A stretch of DNA of 64,000 bases from Butyrivibrio fibrisolvens (GCF_023206215.1 NZ_CP065800.1:2604001-2668000), one strand, 5' to 3'. Positions 1-8,564 are shown, counted from the first letter of the stretch. Numbers and translations are program-made. Notes: generated by a model not told the origin, from the letters alone.

Positions 1-1
1 G

Positions 2-652
2 GCACACATGATGCCGGATCAGCTATCAGGCGGACAGAAGCAGAGAATTGCCATATGCAGAAGTCTTGCAATGGATCCTGATGTGATGCTTTTTGATGAA
101 CCTACATCAGCACTTGATCCTACGATGATAGGCGAAGTACTTGCAACTATAAGGCTTCTTGCCAAACAGGGTATGACGATGGTCATAGTGACTCACGAGA
201 TGTCTTTTGCCAGAGAGATAGGAAGCAGGATCATATTCCTTGCAGAACATGGAATATATGAGCAGGGCACTCCCTCGGAGATATTTGATAGCCCTTCAAA
301 GCTTCTTACAAGAGATTTTATATTCAAATTAAAGCACTTCACCTACGATGTGTATGCAAGACACTATGATCTTATGAAGATGCACGGTGATCTGCAGAAG
401 TTCGGCGAAAGGTACGGTATAGAAGGTAAATATATAATAAGACTTCAGTTGTATGCAGAAGAACTTATAGAAGAGGCTATAGATCAGCAGGATACCAAGT
501 ATCCCGAGATAAGCCTTAGAATATCACTTTCTGAGGGTACTAAGGATTTTAATATAGATGTTATCTATTCGGGAATCAATAGGGATATCTTTGATATTCT
601 CGATGAAGATACAGACGGTATACATATAGGACTTACTATATTAAAAAAGTAG
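2..652 (+). CDS. Polar amino-acid ABC transporter ATPase with C-terminal GHKL-like domain (5' partial)
   Basis: The gene enters from the left edge, so Walker A is missing. What remains shows the ABC signature LSGGQKQR, Walker B (VMLFDEPTSALDP), and the switch histidine in VTHEMSFA. This pattern is that of the HisP/GlnQ class that powers polar amino-acid uptake. The last 100 or so residues are not part of a normal GlnQ. They contain LYAEELIEEAI followed by alternating strands and FDILDEDTDG, which resembles a RsbW/GHKL-type ATPase fold, although the usual N-box asparagine is absent. The extra domain may regulate the transporter, but that is inference. The next gene (FIST protein) starts 72 bases downstream. 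Confidence 0.8.
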   Translation, partial: AHMMPDQLSGGQKQRIAICRSLAMDPDVMLFDEPTSALDPTMIGEVLATIRLLAKQGMTMVIVTHEMSFAREIGSRIIFLAEHGIYEQGTPSEIFDSPSKLLTRDFIFKLKHFTYDVYARHYDLMKMHGDLQKFGERYGIEGKYIIRLQLYAEELIEEAIDQQDTKYPEISLRISLSEGTKDFNIDVIYSGINRDIFDILDEDTDGIHIGLTILKK

Positions 653-724
653 CCAGAGTAAGAGAACACAGTTATAAGTATGGAATCAACACACTGAAAA
701 TTGTTGTATAAAAGGAGGTCTAAA

Positions 725-1819
725 ATGCAGACATTTATCGGCAACAGTTTCAACAAAGATGCCAAAACAGCGGTTGCAGAAGCTACCAAAGGGCTTAGCA
801 ATCCGCATATGATACTCTTTTTTGCTAACTTCAATATGGTTGAAGCTGTAGCAAAAGAGCTCAAAGAACGTTATCCTGATGTGCCTACTATAGGGACATG
901 CGCGATCTCATATTATGAGAAGGATGCAAGCGATAATAAACTCGTAGTAATAGGATTTGGTTCTGATGCTAAGGTCAAGGTTGGCGTTCTTAGGTATCTC
1001 TCAACGACTCCTTTATATGACATAATGGATCTTAAAAATGCAGTCAAGGAAGTTGCCCCCGGAGATGAAGATACTATCTGCCTGGAATTCTGTACCAATG
1101 ACGAAGAGATTCTTGTTACAACTATGAACGTAGTTCTGGGTCAAAAGAAGGTAAGACTTGTAGGCGGAACTGTATTTGGAGTTCCTGATGGTAAAAAAGG
1201 CTGCGTTGCAGTTAATGGCGAGATCTATGAAGATGCATGCTGTTATGCAGTTATAAAGAATACTTCCGGCAAGATAAGAACGTATTCTGAGAATATCTAT
1301 AAATTAAAACCGGATGCCAAGAGACATATCGCTACTAAGGTCAATCTTAAGACCAAGGAGCTGGTTCAGATGGATTACAAGCCGGCATCAGAAGTATATG
1401 CCAATGAGCTGGGTATCCCTAAGAGCCAGATTGTTGATAACGTGCTTGAGAATCCTCTCGGACGTATTCTGGGAGACGAAGTCTATATCTGTTCTCAGTA
1501 TGGAATAGGAGAAGGCGGATCTCTTATCAATTATAAGAAGTTCAATGAAAATGATACTGTTGCGATCCTGCATCTGGAAGATTATGAAGCTATAAATGCT
1601 GATACCAGAAGCAAGATCAAAGCAGAGAATCCAAAGATATCCTTTGTTTTTAGTGTTAACTGTATATACAGGCATTTGCTCTTTACTAACAAGAATCATC
1701 TGCAGGATTTCATGAATGACATGGGTAGCCTTGGCAAGCATGTCGGAGTTGTAGGTGGTGGAGAGCAGTACAAGACACAGCACGTTAATCAGACAATGGT
1801 CTGCGCAGTATTTGATTGA
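725..1819 (+). CDS. FIST domain signal-transduction protein
   Basis: This 364-residue soluble protein matches the FIST N plus FIST C architecture, a sensory module thought to bind small ligands such as amino acids. The N-terminal half has the segment around NPHMILFFA. The C-terminal half ends with a block around FSVNCIYRHLLF and a glycine-rich GVVGGGEQY. I chose the ATG at 725 because AAAGGAGG lies 7 bases before it; an in-frame ATG 24 bases upstream has no such site. There is no signal peptide or membrane segment, so it should be cytoplasmic. The stop codon is 12 bases from the start of a soluble chemoreceptor, so the two are almost certainly co-transcribed and probably work as sensor and transducer. 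Confidence 0.85.
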   Translation: MQTFIGNSFNKDAKTAVAEATKGLSNPHMILFFANFNMVEAVAKELKERYPDVPTIGTCAISYYEKDASDNKLVVIGFGSDAKVKVGVLRYLSTTPLYDIMDLKNAVKEVAPGDEDTICLEFCTNDEEILVTTMNVVLGQKKVRLVGGTVFGVPDGKKGCVAVNGEIYEDACCYAVIKNTSGKIRTYSENIYKLKPDAKRHIATKVNLKTKELVQMDYKPASEVYANELGIPKSQIVDNVLENPLGRILGDEVYICSQYGIGEGGSLINYKKFNENDTVAILHLEDYEAINADTRSKIKAENPKISFVFSVNCIYRHLLFTNKNHLQDFMNDMGSLGKHVGVVGGGEQYKTQHVNQTMVCAVFD

Positions 1820-1831
1820 TGGAGGTATGAT

Positions 1832-2803
1832 ATGGCTTTCTTCAAAAAAACGAAAGAGAATGTGGATCAGAATGCAGTCCAGGGTGTGCAGGCCAGAAAC
1901 ATAGCAGAGCAGCTTGCGCCTCTTGCAGAAGCAGGCAAATTTGCTGTTGAGCAAAAAGAAAAGCTCCAAAACGAGGAAGCGGTAACCATTGAAGGTATCG
2001 AGGAGATCGGTAACCACTTCGAACAGGTAAAAGACAAATATGACAATATCATCAATGCCGTAGATGCCTTTAAAGAGCAGTTCGAAAATGTAAGATCTAT
2101 CTCTGATACATTCGAGAATATCGTTGAGAAAATGGTCAAGACAGCGGATGATTCTCATGAAGGAATGAACAGAGTGGATGATAGTTCTAATTCTGTATCA
2201 GATACTATCGATGCGATGCAGGAGGTATTTGATAAGTTCCAGGAAAGCTTTGATGAGATTCAGGATCAGGTCAATCAGATCAACGCTTTTGCCAACCAGA
2301 CTAACCTCCTTGCCCTTAATGCTTCTATTGAAGCTGCGAGAGCAGGTGAAGCAGGTAAGGGATTTGCAGTCGTTGCAACTCAGGTCAATAAGCTCTCTAT
2401 TGAGATCAAGAACCTTGTTGCATCAATTGATACAGGTATGGCCAATCTTAATGCCAACAACCAGTCTCTTAAGGACTCACTTGGCAAGACCAAAGAAGCT
2501 ATAGAGCAGTCTCATACAGAGATCGTTGCAACTCAGGAGATCATTGGTAACATTAAGACTGTTGCGGATGAAGTCGGAGATCAGAGCCAGGAGATGACTG
2601 GGGTATTTGCTAAGTGCGACGAGTCAATCGAAGCAATATCCGGAAGTATCGAAGAATCCAATCGCTACTTTGGCAATGTTACTGATAGTATAGTTGAACT
2701 CAAGAACAAGATCACCAAGAAAGGTCTTATGTTTGAAGACATGAACAATGTACTGAGCCAGTTCGCTCCTTACATCGATAAGATCGTTAAAGATAACCAG
2801 TAA
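1832..2803 (+). CDS. Soluble methyl-accepting chemotaxis protein
   Basis: A 323-residue chemoreceptor without membrane segments or a Cache/PAS sensor. The conserved signalling tip ([20 protein letters not shown] onward) lies at about residues 153-182, flanked by long coiled-coil helices, which is enough to couple to CheW and CheA. The N-terminal 90 residues are helical with no recognisable ligand domain. The lack of its own sensor and the GGAGG site only a few bases after the FIST stop suggest it receives its signal from the FIST protein. It would form a cytoplasmic receptor cluster. Transcription probably ends at the hairpin at 2847-2905. Confidence 0.9.
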   Translation: MAFFKKTKENVDQNAVQGVQARNIAEQLAPLAEAGKFAVEQKEKLQNEEAVTIEGIEEIGNHFEQVKDKYDNIINAVDAFKEQFENVRSISDTFENIVEKMVKTADDSHEGMNRVDDSSNSVSDTIDAMQEVFDKFQESFDEIQDQVNQINAFANQTNLLALNASIEAARAGEAGKGFAVVATQVNKLSIEIKNLVASIDTGMANLNANNQSLKDSLGKTKEAIEQSHTEIVATQEIIGNIKTVADEVGDQSQEMTGVFAKCDESIEAISGSIEESNRYFGNVTDSIVELKNKITKKGLMFEDMNNVLSQFAPYIDKIVKDNQ

Positions 2804-2846
2804 TCCGGAAGTATCACAAAGAATATAAGTGATAATAAATGAATTA

Positions 2847-2905
2847 GACATCGTTTTCTTAGTGCGATAGACAATTGTTTTGTCAATACTAAGAAAACGA
2901 TTGTC
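2847..2905 (+). terminator. Nested hairpin after the FIST-MCP operon
   Basis: A 13-bp perfect stem (2851-2863 with 2888-2900) carries a second 5-bp hairpin in its loop (GACAA at 2870-2874 with TTGTC at 2880-2884). GACA/TGTC pairs extend the base after a one-base bulge. TTTTA follows. It lies between the chemoreceptor stop and the next start, so termination is the simplest reading. Confidence 0.6.
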
Positions 2906-2939
2906 TTTTATATAGGGAAAAGGAGCTGTGTAGTAAGTC

Positions 2940-4343
2940 ATGATAGAAATGAATCCTGTAATTATTTTGGCTATAGTTTTTGGGATATTCGGTCTCTGGA
3001 TTTTTCATAAGACGTTTAAAGTTTTTTTCACCAGTTTTACTCAACTTATCATCTCTGAATTTGCAGGTGCTATGTTATTTGGTGTGTTAATGGCAGTATT
3101 GGTAACAAAAAAACCATTATTATCTATTGTGATAGTAGCCTTGATAGGCTGTATTTTAACATTTACAAGTAATACAGGCTTTCATAGAGGCGTATCAATT
3201 GTAAGTACTGTGGCAGTAATTGTTCTGATTTATTTTTCGAGTAAGTATTTGGCGAGTCAGACAATTGTTGATGAAAAAGTTAAGGAGATGGTAGGGGTTT
3301 ATTTTAGAGACAATGACTTAAGCGGAGATGTTATAGGAATAGATGATTATTCTGGTGTGATGGTTGCGGAAAATTTTATTACAAATGTTAATAAGTCTGA
3401 GGAACAACTTGATGAAGAAAATATAGTTGTTGTGCAAATGGAGATTTCCAATATAAAAAATAATAGAGTTTATGCGGAAGATGACAAAGGAAATAATGTG
3501 GAGTTTGTTTATGATGAGTCAAACAAAACCATTACTGTTGAAAAAATAACTTTAATTGAAGGTGATTCTCTAAGATTTAAAGGGGTTTATACATTTAGGG
3601 AAATTAGCGAAAATGAACTAAGTCCCACATCATATGAAAATAAAGAAGACAATTCCGAACAAGATAGCGATGAAAGAGTGGAAGAATATTTGGAACAAGA
3701 GCGTGATAATAATGCTGAAGAAAATTGCGAACAACAGGATTTTACTGATCAAAACATTGGACAAAGTGAGAGTATAGTTTCAGCCGAGAATAATTATAAT
3801 GAACTGATAGAATCTATAGTGAACTATTACGTTATCGAGTATGGTACAAACAATGTAGCAGGAGAACTTGATTATGAGACTGAAGATGTGTTGACTTTTA
3901 GATTGTATGATCCTTATGCAACTACAACTTCTAATACATTGGGGTATTATGAGTATTATTTAAAAACTGGAGAATGGAAAGATGCAATAACAGGAGATGT
4001 AATTATTCTTGATAATACTGATACAGCAAATTCTGAATCGTTTTTAAATGATAATAATAGTTTTGATGATTACATTCTTCCTTATAGTGATGAAGTATTG
4101 TTAACAGAAGCGGATTTAGAAAATTTGTCACCTCAAGAATTATCTTATGCAAGAAATGAGATATATGCAAGACATGGCTATATTTTTAAGTCAAACGAAT
4201 TAAATAATTATTTTATGAGCAGAACATGGTATACTCCAGATGTCAATTTTGATGGGATTTTATATGGAATAGAACTAGAAAATGCAAATTTTATAAGAGA
4301 ATACCAAAATGCTCACGATAAAAATTATAAGCTTGATTCATAA
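2940..4343 (+). CDS. YARHG-domain membrane protein
   Basis: A 467-residue protein with about four hydrophobic segments in the first 100 residues, a long acidic, probably extracytoplasmic region, and a C-terminal YARHG domain (YARHG at residues 409-413, preceded by LSPQELSYARNEI and followed by YFMSRTWYTPD). YARHG domains occur on secreted or surface proteins and have no established activity. AGGAG at 2921-2925 supports the ATG at 2940; an ATG at 2949 is possible. The gene is visibly more AT-rich than its neighbours (many AAT, TTT, ATA and GAA codons), and a decayed frame and a palindromic element follow it. It is probably an accessory gene gained by transfer. Confidence 0.7.
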   Translation: MIEMNPVIILAIVFGIFGLWIFHKTFKVFFTSFTQLIISEFAGAMLFGVLMAVLVTKKPLLSIVIVALIGCILTFTSNTGFHRGVSIVSTVAVIVLIYFSSKYLASQTIVDEKVKEMVGVYFRDNDLSGDVIGIDDYSGVMVAENFITNVNKSEEQLDEENIVVVQMEISNIKNNRVYAEDDKGNNVEFVYDESNKTITVEKITLIEGDSLRFKGVYTFREISENELSPTSYENKEDNSEQDSDERVEEYLEQERDNNAEENCEQQDFTDQNIGQSESIVSAENNYNELIESIVNYYVIEYGTNNVAGELDYETEDVLTFRLYDPYATTTSNTLGYYEYYLKTGEWKDAITGDVIILDNTDTANSESFLNDNNSFDDYILPYSDEVLLTEADLENLSPQELSYARNEIYARHGYIFKSNELNNYFMSRTWYTPDVNFDGILYGIELENANFIREYQNAHDKNYKLDS

Positions 4344-4395
4344 GGAATCATTTTTATAAAAAATGTTTCAAATTCAGTTTAGTATTTATAACGCT

Positions 4396-4434
4396 ACAAG
4401 GGAAAGTTGTTTAACAGGAACAGCTTTCCCTTGT
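4396..4434 (+). terminator. Strong hairpin after the YARHG gene
   Basis: A 16-bp stem with one G-U pair: 4396-4411 pairs with 4419-4434 around a 7-base loop. There is no T tract, so termination may be inefficient. Confidence 0.55.
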
Positions 4435-4620
4435 AATATATTCGGCTGAAAATTCTTCAAGTTTCTTGGCTTTGTTGTCTGTACTTATAATTTCAATTAG
4501 TTGTGGTATCTTAAAAACATTATCATGAACTGTTTTTAATGCGAACAATAATATCCGAGTTGTATAGAATACAGTTTTGGTAATTCTCTAAACGACTAAG
4601 AGGTATGCGTTCATCTGGTA
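4414..4620 (-). pseudogene. Decayed reading frame, family unknown
   Basis: Read on the minus strand, one frame from about 4618 gives protein-like sequence (LPDERIPLSRLENYQN) up to a stop near 4520. An overlapping second frame then continues with HDNVFKIPQLIEIIST and KAKKLEEFSAEYI. Joining the two needs one frameshift and gives a plausible 55-60 residue C-terminal fragment. There is no start or ribosome-binding site. I do not recognise the family. It may be the tail of a defunct accessory gene. Confidence 0.3.
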
Positions 4621-4638
4621 ATCAAAGCAGGAAAGCGG

Positions 4639-4651
4639 AATTCTTTATTAT
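4639..4651 (+). repeat. Left copy of 13-bp direct repeat AATTCTTTATTAT
   Basis: Identical to 5039-5051, exactly 400 bases away. The two copies bracket the promoter and the palindrome, like a target duplication, although 13 bp of AT-rich sequence could also recur by chance. Confidence 0.5.
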
Positions 4652-4654
4652 TTA

Positions 4655-4683
4655 TTGGACTCGTTTTGAAAATGTTGTATAAT
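4655..4683 (+). promoter_or_regulatory. Near-consensus sigma-A promoter in front of the palindrome
   Basis: TTGGAC at 4655-4660 and TATAAT at 4678-4683 are separated by 17 bases. Transcription should start near 4690, so the RNA would run straight into the giant hairpin. Confidence 0.7.
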
Positions 4684-4704
4684 CAAAATGTTGTGCAAAA
4701 AAGT

Positions 4705-5040
4705 ATAACTTAAACTTTTCGATTGGGCTGCGAGGTATCCTTGAAGGCTTTGCAGGGGACGCAGCGCTGTGGATGCAGAATATAGATCTTAGCCACGCTT
4801 TTTAATCGTTTTATAAATTTCATGAGCGTGATAGATGGAGATTTTTATTCTGCCTGGGGTCCACATGTTTGAGCGCAGCGAGTTTGGACCCCAGAATAAA
4901 AATATACAGATATCATGCCATGAAATATAAAACGATTAACAGCGTGGCTAAGATTTATATTCTGAATCCACAGCGCTGTGTCCCTATGCCAACCCTTCAA
5001 GGATGCTGCACAGCCCCTAGCGAGAAGCTTAAGTTTATAA
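4705..5040. repeat. 336-base imperfect palindrome (giant hairpin element)
   Basis: The left arm (4705-4863) and right arm (4885-5040) are reverse complements over their whole length, roughly four positions in five by hand alignment with a few short gaps. Perfect blocks include ATCCTTGAAGG, CAGCGCTGTGGAT, ATCTTAGCCACGCT, TTAATCGTTTTAT and, at the tip, GGGGTCCA with TGGACCCC around a 21-base loop. Differences between the arms are scattered. No protein is plausibly encoded. It could be a MITE-like element, a long structured RNA, or the 5' leader of the ABC operon that starts at 5197. Confidence 0.85.
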
Positions 5041-5051
5041 TTCTTTATTAT
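5039..5051 (+). repeat. Right copy of 13-bp direct repeat AATTCTTTATTAT
   Basis: Identical to 4639-4651. It begins at the last two bases of the right arm of the palindrome. Confidence 0.5.
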
Positions 5052-5196
5052 GAAAAAAGTTTTAATTCTTATCGAACATATTTTTTTCACAAATATATGA
5101 GAGAATGTTTCTGTTCGATTGCTGCAGGGATTTAGGCAATAGGCTCTGCGCATAAGATCAGGCACGACACAATAATTTCAGGGAGGTCTACAAAAG

Positions 5197-6408
5197 TTGA
5201 TTGAGGTAGATAATATTGTCAAAACCTATGGCGACTACCAAGCCGTCAATCATTTGTCTTTCAAACTTGAAAAAGGCAAAATCTATGGTTTCCTTGGCCC
5301 TAATGGTGCCGGTAAATCCACGACTATGAACATAATGACAGGATATATAGCAGCAGACAGCGGAACTGTTACTATCAACGGTCATGATATCCTTAAGGAG
5401 CCCGAAGAAGCTAAAGCATGCGTTGGCTATCTTCCGGAGATTCCACCTCTTTACATGGATATGACAGTTGGTGAGTATCTTCGCTTTGTATGCGAACTCA
5501 AGAAAGTTCCTAAGAAAGAAGTGAGAGAGCACATCGTTAAGATCCTTGCAGATACTATGCTTGGAGATTACGAGCATCGTATGATCCGCAACCTTTCCAA
5601 AGGTTATAAGCAGAGAGTCGGCCTTGCGCAGGCACTTGTAGGTGATCCTGAAGTTATAATACTTGATGAGCCTACAGTTGGACTTGATCCTCAGCAGATC
5701 AACCAGATGCAGGATTTCATGAGGTCCCTTAAGGATGACCATATCGTGATCTTAAGCTCACATATCCTTTCACAGGTAAGTGCAGTTTGTGATTACATCC
5801 TTATAATGTCTCACGGCGAGCTTGTACAGCAGGGTTCAGAAGAAGAGCTTGAAGCCGGTGAGAACAAGTCTCAGGTACTTAAGGTTCGTCTTCTTGCAGA
5901 GCCTTCCCAGATCAAAGAGGCTCTTAAGGGCATCGCTCATATTAAGAGTATTGAGATTGGTGATTCTAAGGATGCTGACGGCGCATATGAAGCTGTTATC
6001 ACAACTGACAGCACAGTAGATATCAGGAAGGATGTAGGTCTTGCATTTGCAAAGGCTTCAATCCCTGTTATCGAGCTTACTGAGAAGAGGATCACTCTTG
6101 AAGATATCTTCCTTACAGCTACAACTCAGACTCCCGGCTATATCGACCATGCCAAGGTGAGAAAAGAGAAGAAGGAAGAAAAAGAGCTTTCAGAAAAGCG
6201 TAAGGAAGCTAAAAAAGCTATCAAGGAAGCAGCAAGAGCTGCAGGTCTTGATCCTATAATGCCTGAAAGTGAAGAAGAGGTTCTTTCTGATGAAGAGCTT
6301 GAGAAGGCAGCAATGGGAGAACTCGATATCGAGGATATTGATGATGTTATTTCAGAAGAAAGTACAGACGAAAAAGTTGATTCTGAAGATGAGGAGGCGA
6401 ATGAGTAA
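5197..6408 (+). CDS. ABC-2 type transporter ATP-binding protein (GldA-like)
   Basis: A 403-residue ABC ATPase. Walker A GPNGAGKST is at residues 34-42, the signature LSKGYKQR and Walker B IILDEPTVGLDP follow, and the H-loop is in LSSHILSQ. The first 300 residues match the GldA/CcmA class. The last 90 are a highly charged tail, first Lys/Glu-rich and then strongly acidic, of unknown role. The start is TTG at 5197 with GGGAGG at 5181-5186. Its TAA overlaps the ATG of the permease by one base, so the two are translationally coupled. With the next two genes it forms a Gld-type system. In Bacteroidota such proteins are tied to gliding, but in Lachnospiraceae the substrate is not known. Confidence 0.88.
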   Translation: MIEVDNIVKTYGDYQAVNHLSFKLEKGKIYGFLGPNGAGKSTTMNIMTGYIAADSGTVTINGHDILKEPEEAKACVGYLPEIPPLYMDMTVGEYLRFVCELKKVPKKEVREHIVKILADTMLGDYEHRMIRNLSKGYKQRVGLAQALVGDPEVIILDEPTVGLDPQQINQMQDFMRSLKDDHIVILSSHILSQVSAVCDYILIMSHGELVQQGSEEELEAGENKSQVLKVRLLAEPSQIKEALKGIAHIKSIEIGDSKDADGAYEAVITTDSTVDIRKDVGLAFAKASIPVIELTEKRITLEDIFLTATTQTPGYIDHAKVRKEKKEEKELSEKRKEAKKAIKEAARAAGLDPIMPESEEEVLSDEELEKAAMGELDIEDIDDVISEESTDEKVDSEDEEANE

Positions 6409-8564
6409 TGCTTGCAATATTTAAAAGAGAGTTCAAATCCTATTTTCAGACCCTTGTAGGTCCTATCGCAATTGATATTATCCTTGTATTTGGCCTTTTG
6501 TTCTTCTGGATCTATAACCTTATGAACGGTTATTCAGATCTTGCCAATACATTGTATAGCATGTGTATGTATGGATTTACTTTTGCTATACCTGTTCTTT
6601 CAATGAGATGTTTTGCTGATGAGAAGAGAAATAAGTCAGACCAGCTTCTTTTTACAGCACCCGTTTCAATAGGACAGATCGTTATAGGTAAGTTCCTTGC
6701 ACTTGCAGCAGTAGTTGCAATACCTGTTGCACTGCTTTGTGTACTTCCTCCTATCATGGGAATCTTCGGAACAGTTCCTTACAAGTGGGACTATGTTATG
6801 ATCCTTGGCGTACTTTTGTATGCACTTATGATCATCGCGATCAGTATGTTCATGTCTTCACTGACTGAGTCTGCTACGATCGCTGCTGTATTCTCAATCC
6901 TTGTAACTTTCCTTGGAATGGTACTTGGAAGCTTCTATAGCAATATTGGTAATGAGAAGGTTGCAACAGTTCTTTCTGCAGTATATGATTTTGGTTCAAG
7001 ACTCATAACTTTATTGAACGGATCCTTTGATATTACTGCAGTAGCATATATGCTGACTGTTACAGCTCTTTTCCTCTTCCTTACAACTCAGTCTATTCAG
7101 AAGAGAAGATATACTGTTTCTAAGGAAAATGCTTCTGTTGGTATGTATTCTGCGATCATGACTGTAGTCATGGTAGTGGTTGTAGTATTTGTAAACCTTG
7201 CAGCAAGCCAGATTCCGGAGAAGTATCGTATCATCGATGTTACTAATAACGGTGCATACTCACTTACAGATGCTGCCAAAGAGGTTGCATCATCTACAAG
7301 TGATGAGATCTCTATCTACCTTATGGGTACACAGGAACAGTATGAGGCATATACATACACTCAGACAATTGTTGATAATATCAAGATGTTCCAGCGCTAC
7401 TCAGGCAAGATCTCTTATGAATTCATAGACCTTGAGACAAAACCTAATTTTGCTCAGGACTATACAACAGATACAGTTTCTACTTACGATGCTATCGTTT
7501 ATGACAAGTCTACTAACAGAACCAAGGTTATAGCACTTGAAGACTTCCTGGTACTTGAAACTGATTATCAGACATATCAGCAGAATATCACAGGATATGA
7601 TGTTGAGGGTGAGCTTGCTCAGGCTATCCAGTACGTACAGCTTACAGAAGACAAGCTTGTAAAGGCTTATACACTTACAGGTCACAATGAGACAGCTTTC
7701 GAGACATCATTTACAGATGTTATCGCCAAAGCTAACGTATCTACAGAGGATCTTACACTTTATACAGCAGATGCAGTACCGGATGATTGCAGCCTTCTTA
7801 TCATCAACTACCCTCAGACAGACCTTAAGGCTGACGAAGTTGACAAGATCAAGTCTTATATCGACAAGGGCGGCAATATCCTTGCAATCTTCGGTTATGT
7901 CGGTGATGCAGATATGACCAACTTTAACACAGTACTTGCATACTACGGCATTACTAACAGTGCACAGCTTGTATATGAGAACGACGCAGAGCACTATTAT
8001 GCATATCCTCTTACCAATGGAGGTCTTGCTAACGGACAGCTCCTTCCTGTAGTTAACTCTTCAAGCGAGATAACTAAGGGCGTTGGCTCTATCAATGCTC
8101 CTATACTTGCAGTTTATGCAACAGGGCTTTCATACAATGCTGATGCTACAGATACAACATATACCGAGATACTTACAACATCTGATCAGGCATCACTTTT
8201 ATCTTTTGCGGCTGACGGAAGTTATCAGTTCAGTGATAAAGGTACTCAGGTAGTAGGGCTTGAAGCCGATAAGACACTTGCTGATGGAACAACATCAACA
8301 TGTATCGTATATTCAAGCTGCAATATCTTTAATGAGACAGTAGATACATGGACAGGCGGAGCGAACCTTGCACTTTTTAGTAATACATTTACATCTATGA
8401 TCGCTCTTGATTCTACATTTGTATCTATACCTGCCGAGTATATGAACACAAGCATCAGCTACTCAACCAAGGCAATGTCTACTATCAAGATCGTATGGTG
8501 GATCATCATCATAGCTATACTTGCAAGCGGAATAGTAGTATTTGCTAAGAGAAGACATATGTGA
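6408..8564 (+). CDS. ABC-2 permease fused to GldG-like auxiliary domain
   Basis: A 718-residue protein. The first 240 residues have six hydrophobic segments of an ABC-2 permease (GldF-like). A seventh segment at about 250-270 leads into a 420-residue extracytoplasmic region of the GldG/ABC_transp_aux type (residues after QIPEKYRIIDVTNN). A last membrane helix lies near 695-716 and a short Arg/Lys tail ends the protein. GldF and GldG, which are separate proteins in the classical system, are therefore one chain here. The start overlaps the stop of the ATPase gene. It should form the membrane part of the complex. Confidence 0.85.
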   Translation: MLAIFKREFKSYFQTLVGPIAIDIILVFGLLFFWIYNLMNGYSDLANTLYSMCMYGFTFAIPVLSMRCFADEKRNKSDQLLFTAPVSIGQIVIGKFLALAAVVAIPVALLCVLPPIMGIFGTVPYKWDYVMILGVLLYALMIIAISMFMSSLTESATIAAVFSILVTFLGMVLGSFYSNIGNEKVATVLSAVYDFGSRLITLLNGSFDITAVAYMLTVTALFLFLTTQSIQKRRYTVSKENASVGMYSAIMTVVMVVVVVFVNLAASQIPEKYRIIDVTNNGAYSLTDAAKEVASSTSDEISIYLMGTQEQYEAYTYTQTIVDNIKMFQRYSGKISYEFIDLETKPNFAQDYTTDTVSTYDAIVYDKSTNRTKVIALEDFLVLETDYQTYQQNITGYDVEGELAQAIQYVQLTEDKLVKAYTLTGHNETAFETSFTDVIAKANVSTEDLTLYTADAVPDDCSLLIINYPQTDLKADEVDKIKSYIDKGGNILAIFGYVGDADMTNFNTVLAYYGITNSAQLVYENDAEHYYAYPLTNGGLANGQLLPVVNSSSEITKGVGSINAPILAVYATGLSYNADATDTTYTEILTTSDQASLLSFAADGSYQFSDKGTQVVGLEADKTLADGTTSTCIVYSSCNIFNETVDTWTGGANLALFSNTFTSMIALDSTFVSIPAEYMNTSISYSTKAMSTIKIVWWIIIIAILASGIVVFAKRRHM

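Larger units (their letters stand above)
4344..5196. other. 853-base non-coding stretch with terminator, decayed frame, promoter and giant palindrome
   Basis: This gap holds a terminator for the YARHG gene, a broken reading frame on the minus strand, a 13-bp direct repeat, a near-consensus promoter and a 336-base imperfect palindrome, each listed separately. Two reading frames of 88 and 106 codons inside the palindrome have no ribosome-binding site and reflect its symmetry. No intact gene is seen. Confidence 0.75.

Noticed and set aside
1388..2158. Long minus-strand frame (256 codons) opposite the FIST and MCP genes
   Set aside because: Fully antisense to two well-supported genes; codon use is a shadow of theirs.
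4845..5165. Overlapping reading frames of 106 codons (minus) and 88 codons (plus) inside the palindrome
   Set aside because: No ribosome-binding site on either strand, and the two frames mirror each other because the DNA is palindromic.
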